DNA of 35,140 nt from JAHDBG01 sp963922315. Lineage in GTDB: Bacteria; Pseudomonadota; Gammaproteobacteria; Chromatiales; Chromatiaceae. The DNA lies in contig CAWUID010000021.1 in assembly GCA_963922315.1 (NCBI GenBank), positions 1 through 35,140 on the forward strand. Direction: 5' to 3'. Below are positions 1 to 6,403 of the stretch, one piece after another. Position numbers and translations under genes: made by a program. The notes under the pieces are model-generated. The model ran no database searches. It saw only the letters and a program-made list of their open reading frames with translations, and was not told the origin of the DNA. Every line of letters starts with the position of its first letter. The first letter of the stretch is position 1.

Positions 1-51
1 ACAGCATACCTCCAGTGATACGCCAGACACTCAAATAATTGAGAACGCCCC
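1..51. mobile_element. possible terminus of an IS element interrupting vsr
   Basis: The Vsr reading frame on the minus strand loses similarity to its family abruptly at about position 55. The junction is CTAG (52-55), a tetranucleotide used as target duplication by some IS5-family elements. The sequence to its left, read on the minus strand, begins GGGGGCGTTCTC and continues into a small palindrome CTCAAATAATTGAG at 30-43. I infer that this is the end of an inserted element whose body lies outside the window. No transposase is visible, so the family is not established; a deletion joint is the alternative. Confidence 0.35.
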
Positions 52-340
52 CTAGTCTGCTAACATTGTCGCTGAATTTCGCTTGCCAGAACTCGCGACG
101 CGATGCAGGCGTACTGGTGAGATGGCAGCCATGCCGGTGCCAGAAACAACCGTGCACAAAAATCACTGCATGATATTTCGGCAGCACAATATCCGGCTTG
201 CCCGGCAGATCCGTCCTGTACAGACGATAACGGTATCCGTTCGACCAGAGCCAGCGACGAACCATCATTTCAGGCCGGGTGTTCTTTCCCCGGATGCTGG
301 ACATGTTAAAACTGCGCTGCTCAGGCGAATGGATATCCAC
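52..340 (-). pseudogene. vsr: Vsr very-short-patch-repair mismatch endonuclease, 3'-truncated
   Basis: The GTG at 340-338 shares its G with the TAG stop of the preceding receiver gene and opens a frame beginning MDIHSPEQRSFNMSSIRGK, the usual Vsr N-terminus. The core motifs follow: LPGKPDIVLPKY with the catalytic Asp at about residue 50, and VIFVHGCFWHRHGC with the conserved His at about residue 63, then EFWQAKF. Vsr nicks 5' of T in T:G mismatches made by deamination of 5-methylcytosine and is normally paired with a cytosine-5 methyltransferase, as here. About 95 residues are present, against roughly 130-155 for complete proteins. The C-terminal third, including the expected VWEC zinc-ligand region, is missing after position 55, so the gene is probably inactive. 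The family call is firm; the cause of truncation is inferred. Confidence 0.85.
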
Positions 341-1419
341 TATGACAGATTCGCCGCCTTATCTTCCGACATAGGAATATATTGTTCAAATTCAATATCA
401 GGCTGGCCCTGGCGAGCATAATAGGCTGAAAAACGCGCAACGATATCTTTCACAAAAGATGGCGCAATCTGAATTTCCGATTTTTTAAATTGCTCATCAA
501 ATTCCTTCTCTGATAACGACGTGAGTTTTCTGAAATTCAGAAGGCCACCGTCGAAAAAACCTGTTTTCGGTAGCCCATGGTAACAAGGTGTCTTATTGCT
601 GAGCGCATTCTTCAGCTCATTCTGTTTAGTTTTGCTGATGCTGCTGATATCCGGACAGTCCGGAAACAACGCTGAATACGGTTCTATCTCGATGACCAGA
701 ATTCTGTCTGTCTTACGTTTTTTATTCCGGATGACAAGATCACAGGCCGGACTCATTACCACGAACCATTGTTCACTATCTTTTTTCCTGACTATACTGC
801 CAGTAAGAATTTTATCTATCAGAGGTGGATACAGATACATTTCTTCAGGAAAACATTTTCCACCACCATCATCCAGGAGTTGCAGCAAATGATTCAGCGT
901 ATGTCGCAGCAGTGCTTTTTCAGTACGGGATGGATCTTTTTCACCATATGTCGACCAGGTATTGAGTTGCGGCCTCAGATTTTCCCGAAACACCTTACTC
1001 AGGTATGTCTCAATGGTATTTTTACCACCTGTAATGCGCTCCAGACCAGCACGATGAATATCACAAAAACGATCCAATAGATCTGCATATCGGACTTCAC
1101 CCTTTTTACATACCTCAATACAGATATCATCCGACTCAACAGCATCTGGCGTCCCGGTCATTATGAAAACAGGTATCCTGAAGCAGGACTCTTTAATCCG
1201 GCTGAGGACCTGATTGCCTTCATGACCTTGGCCAAGATTCAGATCAATAATCGCACCATCGAAAGAATTATCCAGTTTTCCGAACGCCTCTTTCAAATCC
1301 CGGCATTCCACAAGTTCCACTTTACACTGATGTTCATCCTGATATAACTCAACGCTATCCTGACACGCCTTAAGATCATCCTTCTCATCTTCCACAATTA
1401 ATAATTTTAACTCATCCAT
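340..1419 (-). CDS. receiver-domain protein with uncharacterised C-terminal domain (response regulator of the dcm/GHKL locus)
   Basis: I chose the ATG at 1419 (MDELKLLIVEDE); it overlaps the end of the kinase gene by 8 bases, whereas the longer frame to 1434 adds only MRIKK. Residues 1-125 form a CheY-like receiver: acidic pair E10/D11, phospho-acceptor D59 in IIDLNLG, FIMTGT for the conserved Ser/Thr strand, and a Lys in CKKGE near 105. Residues about 130-359 are not a DNA-binding output domain that I know. They contain VVMSPACDLVIR, then ILVIEIEPY, and end with QIAPSFVKDIVARFSAYYARQGQPD. The location directly downstream of a histidine-kinase-like GHKL protein and a methyltransferase suggests that phosphorylation of D59 controls the C-terminal domain, which may be the effector or a partner-binding part. 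The receiver call is strong; the effector role is inference. Confidence 0.8.
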   Translation of the reverse strand: MDELKLLIVEDEKDDLKACQDSVELYQDEHQCKVELVECRDLKEAFGKLDNSFDGAIIDLNLGQGHEGNQVLSRIKESCFRIPVFIMTGTPDAVESDDICIEVCKKGEVRYADLLDRFCDIHRAGLERITGGKNTIETYLSKVFRENLRPQLNTWSTYGEKDPSRTEKALLRHTLNHLLQLLDDGGGKCFPEEMYLYPPLIDKILTGSIVRKKDSEQWFVVMSPACDLVIRNKKRKTDRILVIEIEPYSALFPDCPDISSISKTKQNELKNALSNKTPCYHGLPKTGFFDGGLLNFRKLTSLSEKEFDEQFKKSEIQIAPSFVKDIVARFSAYYARQGQPDIEFEQYIPMSEDKAANLS

Positions 1420-3571
1420 CTTTTTTATCCTCAATTATGGGTTGTAGTCTGAACCAGACACCTTGCTCATATGCAAACGCTTTCAACTCCAGGTTATTCC
1501 TCGCTGCCGCTTCCCCGGCAATAGCCAGCCCCAAACCAGTGCCAGACGGTTTAGTTGAAAACTGTGGTTCAAAAATCACTTCACGCTGAATCAGATCAGG
1601 TTCTATACCCGGCCCGGTATCACGATAATCTATGTGCAGTAACGCATCACCCTCGGCCACAACATCAACCATAATTTTTTTCTGCGGTGTATTTTTTTCA
1701 CTGATCCAGTAAACACTATTGTCAACCAGATTGGTGAAAACTGCATAGATGTCCTGCGGCCAGGACAACCACCGAAAGTCATCCGGACCTGTGACTTCTG
1801 CCACTATATGCTGTATTTTCATCTCTTCATCAAAAACAGAGAGCGCATCCTGAATCATCTGCCTCAGCTTCAATGGTTTGCGGGCAGCTGGCTTGCCGGC
1901 CGCCAGCGGGTCAAGTTTCCCGAACAGTTTCACAAACATATCCGCATTCCGACCGATACCATCAACCATTGATATTATCTTTTCCAGAGTTTTTAATTCA
2001 CTGGTTTTTATAAAGGAATCATACCGTTTATGCAGGTTAGGTATCTGATTACGAAAATAATTAAGCGGTCGTCTGCCTTCGTGCAGAATGACATTGATAA
2101 TCTTACCCAGGGTTGCCTGGCTCTGATAAACAGCAACAGTCTGACGCAATGTGTCAGCCACTCTGTTTCTGGCTTCAGCATCCCGATCAATAACCTCAAT
2201 GATGGTATCTGCAGCTTGTTTATCTACCCCGGCACTGGTCAGTTTCGACCGGATATCTTTCTTCAGGCTATCATATGAGAACAAAAGGTCCAGTTGTGTT
2301 TCCAGCTTACGCTTCGATCTGCTCAGACCGGCCTTTTTTCTGTAATCAAAACGTCGTGTTTCGAGTTTTGTGATTACTTCTCTGGTAATCTTTTTCAATT
2401 GACTGAAGGCTGTATTTTCGCGCAGCCCATCCCGTGCACTCTTTTCCACTAGTCCGGACAGCTCATCTGACTGAATCTGCACATAACCAATTGCCTGATT
2501 GCTACCGATTCTCATTGAAGGATTCTGGACACGTTCCTCATTAAGCTTAAGCCAGTCAAATTCAGGATCTCCGAGTGGCCGGATTCGAAATCCATTCCGA
2601 TAAACACCGATACCATTGTATTTATCCAACAGGTTTCTGGCCTCACGTTTTCCGACATTCAGTCCGCGGCTGATCAACACATCAATTGCCTCTTTTTCAC
2701 GATCATATACCCGAATATCAAACACCAATTCGCCACAACCGGTCGGTTTATCATAGTCAAATGTTATTTCTTCTTCTGTAGTATTACGCGCTTTCTGTGA
2801 GACATAGGTCAGAACACCTTTCCCATCAGCATTGATTCTGCCTGCAACCCGGTAATCAAAATAATCAAAAACCGGATAAGGCTGAACAGTTTCGGTGACA
2901 TCATCCACCTCAGGAAAGCCGCTAACCTCCAGCTTCATACAGAAATTATCATGACTCTGCTCGTCGCTGATGGCGGTACTGACCGGAGAAGTCAGCTTTT
3001 TCAACTCAAAATGAAGCTTGTTGAACTGCTTCTGATGCCAGTCTGCCAGCAGAGTACTATCACCCCTCATCGTCAGCCGGGTACCGGCTGGCTCAGATAC
3101 TGTTGTGGTTTCAATCCGTATCTCAACATCATCCAGATATTGTGCCTGTTCAAATGCGTCCCATTTGACAAACAGTGTCGTTTTTTCACCCTGCGACGTG
3201 ACCGTCTCCAGCATCAGATCGGTGCCAAGCACTGAGGCAGCATAACGGCCCACCCCCTTACGGCCCTGCAGGGTTCTGCCACCGGGGCTATGCTGCCGGT
3301 TCAGCTTATCCGGCGTGGATGGCACCATCCATTGGTGAATCACCGTATCCCGTGACATACCATGCCCGTGATCCTCAATGACCAGGGTATATCCATCATG
3401 ATCAGGCTGCGCCCGGAACAGAATTTCCACATCCGGTGAATCTGCGTCATACGCATTCTTGACCAGTTCCATAACCGCTGCATGACTGTCCTGAATCAAA
3501 TCCCGTCCGATCGTCAGAATGTGGCGACCAGCCGGCCGCATCCGGTAAGTTTCACCTGAACTCATCACCAT
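1412..3571 (-). CDS. dual GHKL ATPase / histidine-kinase-like protein of the methyltransferase locus
   Basis: This 719-residue protein carries two ATP-binding GHKL modules. The N-terminal one is Hsp90/MORC/MutL-like: ELVKNAYDAD at 35-44, IEDHGHGMS at 66-73 and GRKGVGRYAAS at 103-113. The middle region (about 200-400) lacks obvious motifs; residues about 400-480 are charged and possibly helical. A candidate H-box, ILHEGRRPLNYF, places the phospho-His at H497. It is followed by a kinase-type HATPase: NLVDNS at 614-619, DTGPGI at 651-656, FEPQFST at 668-673 and GTGLGL at 677-682. The start overlaps the methyltransferase stop by 7 bases and the stop overlaps the receiver gene, implying tight translational coupling. 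GHKL ATPases of the MutL/MORC type are known from restriction-like operons; the combination with a phosphorelay core is unusual. The true signal and output are unknown. Confidence 0.85.
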   Translation of the reverse strand: MVMSSGETYRMRPAGRHILTIGRDLIQDSHAAVMELVKNAYDADSPDVEILFRAQPDHDGYTLVIEDHGHGMSRDTVIHQWMVPSTPDKLNRQHSPGGRTLQGRKGVGRYAASVLGTDLMLETVTSQGEKTTLFVKWDAFEQAQYLDDVEIRIETTTVSEPAGTRLTMRGDSTLLADWHQKQFNKLHFELKKLTSPVSTAISDEQSHDNFCMKLEVSGFPEVDDVTETVQPYPVFDYFDYRVAGRINADGKGVLTYVSQKARNTTEEEITFDYDKPTGCGELVFDIRVYDREKEAIDVLISRGLNVGKREARNLLDKYNGIGVYRNGFRIRPLGDPEFDWLKLNEERVQNPSMRIGSNQAIGYVQIQSDELSGLVEKSARDGLRENTAFSQLKKITREVITKLETRRFDYRKKAGLSRSKRKLETQLDLLFSYDSLKKDIRSKLTSAGVDKQAADTIIEVIDRDAEARNRVADTLRQTVAVYQSQATLGKIINVILHEGRRPLNYFRNQIPNLHKRYDSFIKTSELKTLEKIISMVDGIGRNADMFVKLFGKLDPLAAGKPAARKPLKLRQMIQDALSVFDEEMKIQHIVAEVTGPDDFRWLSWPQDIYAVFTNLVDNSVYWISEKNTPQKKIMVDVVAEGDALLHIDYRDTGPGIEPDLIQREVIFEPQFSTKPSGTGLGLAIAGEAAARNNLELKAFAYEQGVWFRLQPIIEDKKDG

Positions 3572-4824
3572 ACCTCCCGCAGTTTTTCAGCAATCTTCCG
3601 GGCCAGCAGCACAGGTACAGCATTACCGATCTGCCGGAACGCCGGGGTACGTCCCGGCACACCACTGCTGCTCTCAAAATAATAGTCATCCGGAAATGTC
3701 TGCAGACGCGCTGCTTCCCGTGGGGTGATGGAACGATTCTGCTGTATATCCGGATGAATGTAGTAATGCCCGTCTTTAGCAATATGTGCGACCACGGTAT
3801 GAGAAAACGGCAGGTCAGCCGCAACCACCTTGAACCGGTCCAGAAATGCGCTTCTCTGACGATGCGTCTTCAGATGATCAGGCAGAGCATTGTAGTTCAG
3901 TCGGGTTTGTTCTTTGTTCCACAGGTCAACCGCGATCCGGTATATCTCCAGATCCTGTGCAGTATTCGGCCTGGCCTGATGCCAGGTCACTGGCAATGCT
4001 TCGTTACGGATCCCGGCTTCATGCTGCCATGTCCCGTGATATGCAGCAGTACGACACGGGCCAACTGCACCCTCGCCAGATCTGAGCATCGGCAGATCAC
4101 TGAACACTTCCTTGACGCTGACCTCAGGATGCCACTGTTCCGGTTCAGGATAAAATCCGGTCGCTCTGTCTCTCCTGCCAACCAGAATGACCCTTTTGCG
4201 GTTCTGCAGCACGCCATAGTCTCCGGAAGATAAGGTGAGATATTCTGTTTCATAGCTGCATTTCCGGAACAGATCCCGCATGGCGGTAAGATACAGATCA
4301 CCGTATTCATCCCGGGCCGAAAGCAGGCCGATCACGTTCTCAAATACAAAGTATAAAGGCCGGTAACGCTTCAGAAATTCCGCATAATACTGATACAGAT
4401 AATTACGTCTGTCACCCTGCATCCGGTTGCGGTCACGGGACCGACCGACAATGGAATAGGCCTGACAGGGCGGCCCGCCAATAATCAGATCAGGTCGCTG
4501 GTGTTCCAGCAGGTTATCTATGTTCCGGAAGATATCCGGTAATGTCCTGGCACCGATTTCAGCCCGGATGACCGCATTCACAACCTGTTCCGGAACACTG
4601 GCATATAGTTCAGCCCGACTGATTCTGGCGTGCAGATAATCTGCGTAACGTTCAGCCTGCCCGTGGGCCTGCAACCAGTGGTATGCCTGACGCGTACGCA
4701 GAGTAAAACAGGCAGCCTGATCCGACTCGACATGGGCAACCGGCTCAAACCCGGCCCGGACAAAGCCTTCAGACAGCCCACCAGCCCCAGCGAACAAATC
4801 CAGAAATTTCGGTTTTTGATTCAT
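3565..4824 (-). CDS. dcm: DNA (cytosine-5-)-methyltransferase
   Basis: The enzyme transfers methyl from S-adenosylmethionine to C5 of cytosine in a specific DNA sequence. All main C5-MTase motifs are visible in order: motif I FLDLFAGAGGLSEGF at 7-21, motif IV GGPPCQAYSIVGRSR at 116-130 with catalytic Cys120, motif VI FENV at 161-164, motif VIII QNRKRVILVG at 207-216, and the C-terminal motif X RQIGNAVPVLLA. At 419 residues it is of normal length. The target-recognition region lies at about 220-370, so the sequence specificity cannot be read. No classical restriction endonuclease gene is next to it. Instead it is followed by the GHKL kinase (7-base overlap), the receiver protein and vsr, and preceded 10 bases upstream by a DUF4143 ATPase. 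Symbol used in the generic Dcm sense; this is not necessarily CCWGG-specific. Confidence 0.95.
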   Translation of the reverse strand: MNQKPKFLDLFAGAGGLSEGFVRAGFEPVAHVESDQAACFTLRTRQAYHWLQAHGQAERYADYLHARISRAELYASVPEQVVNAVIRAEIGARTLPDIFRNIDNLLEHQRPDLIIGGPPCQAYSIVGRSRDRNRMQGDRRNYLYQYYAEFLKRYRPLYFVFENVIGLLSARDEYGDLYLTAMRDLFRKCSYETEYLTLSSGDYGVLQNRKRVILVGRRDRATGFYPEPEQWHPEVSVKEVFSDLPMLRSGEGAVGPCRTAAYHGTWQHEAGIRNEALPVTWHQARPNTAQDLEIYRIAVDLWNKEQTRLNYNALPDHLKTHRQRSAFLDRFKVVAADLPFSHTVVAHIAKDGHYYIHPDIQQNRSITPREAARLQTFPDDYYFESSSGVPGRTPAFRQIGNAVPVLLARKIAEKLREVW

Positions 4825-4834
4825 ACCAGTCGTG

Positions 4835-6094
4835 TTAACGAGACTCCGGATTGCGCCACAGCCAGTCTATTGGTATTGCAAAACAGTGCGGCACGTCCAG
4901 CGCAATCGCATTATTACCGCAATAGATCAGGGCTCCTCCCTGAAACCGGCTGCCTGCCTGACGTGCCAACCGCCTCAGGCCTGCTCCCGATTTGTCGTGA
5001 ATCGTGGCAGATTTTTTGATTTCCACACCATACACGTCGCGGCCTCGTTCTATCACCAGATCCACTTCCACCTGATCTTTGTCGCGATAGTGGCTCAATT
5101 GTACCGGCTCATCCAGCCAGGTCGCCTGAGCACGAATCTGCTGAATCACAAAGCCTTCCAGCAGTGCACCGAACTGTGTCGAACATGGCTGCCAGTGCTC
5201 CGCCTTCAAACGATTCAGAGCGGCTGCCAGACCACTATCCACCAGATGGTGTTTCGGTGTCTTAATCAGCCGCTTCGCCTGATTGTTATGCCAGGCAGGC
5301 AGGCGACATACCAGAAACAAGTGCTCCAGCAAACGGATATATTTATCCACTGTCTCCCGGCTGAGCTTCAGCTCTGTCGCGATATGTTGTGTGTTCAACA
5401 GACAGCCGGTACGCAATGCGAGCAGCTGCATCAGGTTGTACAGATCATCCTGCGCGCGGAAGTTAGCCACATCACGCGCATCATTGCGGATAATCGTCTG
5501 TAGATATTGGGCAAACCACTGGCGTGCACGATGTGGTTTGCGAGTATTCGGCTCCGGATAGCCACCCTGGCATAAGCGCTCAGCGATACCACTCAGGGCC
5601 TGCTGGGTCTGTTGCATATCAGCAGCCAGTTGCTGATCCAGCAGGCGGGTTAAAAAGTGCGGAAACTGCTGTTCTTTTTCAGCTTCTGTGAGGGGGTGCA
5701 GATGCAGGATTTCGATACGCCCGGCGAGCGATTCCTGTACACGGGGTAGCAATAATAGGTTAGCTGAACCAGTCAGCAGAAAGCGCCCGGGCGAACGGTC
5801 ACGATCCACTGCCATTTTGATCGCAAACAGCAGCTCCGGTGCACGCTGCACTTCATCCAGCGTGACCTGGTACGGCAGGCTCTGGATAAAGCCGGTCGGA
5901 TCTTTGCAGGCAGCAACATAGGTGGTGTGATCATCCAGTGTGAAATAGGCACGGTCAGCAGATAGTGTCCGGCACAAGGTAGTTTTACCTGTCTGGCGGG
6001 GGCCCAACAGGCAGACGACAGGGGTATCAGAAAGTGCCACCGCTATCGCGGATCGCAGAAAACGCGGATAAAAAGCCATCACCCTGCCGACCAT
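4835..6094 (-). CDS. AAA+ ATPase with DUF4143 domain (C-terminal PD-(D/E)XK-like signature)
   Basis: The N-terminal half is an AAA+ ATPase: Walker A LLGPRQTGKTTLCRTL near residue 30, Walker B VTLDEVQRAPELLF near 78, and the sensor-like LLTGSANLLLLP. The C-terminal half matches DUF4143, in which a restriction-endonuclease-like fold has been proposed. The matching signature here is EVDLVIE (E343, D345) followed by VEIKKS (E358, K360). The family is common in bacteria and archaea, often in laterally transferred regions, and its function is largely unknown. The stop lies 10 bases before the methyltransferase start on the same strand, so it may belong to the defence-like operon. The first ATG is 6094; an internal ATG at 6079 (MAFYPRFL) is equally plausible and would leave the upstream 23-bp repeats wholly non-coding. 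Confidence 0.85.
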   Translation of the reverse strand: MVGRVMAFYPRFLRSAIAVALSDTPVVCLLGPRQTGKTTLCRTLSADRAYFTLDDHTTYVAACKDPTGFIQSLPYQVTLDEVQRAPELLFAIKMAVDRDRSPGRFLLTGSANLLLLPRVQESLAGRIEILHLHPLTEAEKEQQFPHFLTRLLDQQLAADMQQTQQALSGIAERLCQGGYPEPNTRKPHRARQWFAQYLQTIIRNDARDVANFRAQDDLYNLMQLLALRTGCLLNTQHIATELKLSRETVDKYIRLLEHLFLVCRLPAWHNNQAKRLIKTPKHHLVDSGLAAALNRLKAEHWQPCSTQFGALLEGFVIQQIRAQATWLDEPVQLSHYRDKDQVEVDLVIERGRDVYGVEIKKSATIHDKSGAGLRRLARQAGSRFQGGALIYCGNNAIALDVPHCFAIPIDWLWRNPESR

Positions 6095-6202
6095 ATGTTG
6101 ATTTGTATAGCGTCTAATTGCTGGCTAATCTACCGTCTGATTAGCAACTATTATAGCGTCCAATTGCCAATTATTTCACCGTCTATTTGCAAAACAGATC
6201 AG
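6088..6202. repeat. array of 23-bp direct repeats in the promoter region of the DUF4143 gene
   Basis: The tetranucleotide CGTC recurs at 6111, 6134, 6157 and 6180, an exact 23-bp period. Units begin CGTCTAATTGC, CGTCTGATTAGC, CGTCCAATTGCC and CGTCTATTTGC. The base triplet before each is TAG, TAC, TAG or CAC. A degenerate fifth unit starting CGACCATATG lies in register at 6088 and overlaps the first possible start codon. About 11 bp of each unit are conserved and the rest drift. The exact period and the location immediately upstream of a gene suggest binding sites for a repressor or autoregulator, or iteron-like sites, rather than a coding or CRISPR array; units are too few and too degenerate for CRISPR. 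Confidence 0.7.
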
Positions 6203-6403
6203 CTCATTGTTCACCATACTATATTACAATTCAATATAAATCAATTATTTACCAAACAGATACGACAGAAAAAATATCATCAGATTTTGCGACATTTACG
6301 CATCAGATTTTGTGCTGCATCTAACAGGCTGAGCGCCAGATAAAACTCATGCATAACTGAATGCTTTCGATGGATGCAGGCGACCCGGACAGAGGAACAG
6401 TTT
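6203..6403. other. AT-rich intergenic region between the DUF4143 and priA genes
   Basis: No convincing gene is present. Positions 6203-6300 are AT-rich and could hold the promoter of the leftward DUF4143/dcm operon, but I see no well-spaced -35/-10 pair. A perfect 12-bp direct repeat CATCAGATTTTG occurs at 6278-6289 and 6301-6312, again 23 bp apart although not in register with the array nearer the gene. Downstream of priA no strong terminator hairpin is visible. Confidence 0.5.

Noticed and set aside
4832..5503. 223-codon plus-strand open frame opposite the DUF4143 gene
   Set aside because: Shadow of the conserved DUF4143 coding sequence; no recognisable domain or ribosome-binding site.
6088..6202. 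CRISPR array
   Set aside because: Units are degenerate, only four or five, with 23-bp total period and no room for repeat plus spacer; no cas gene nearby.
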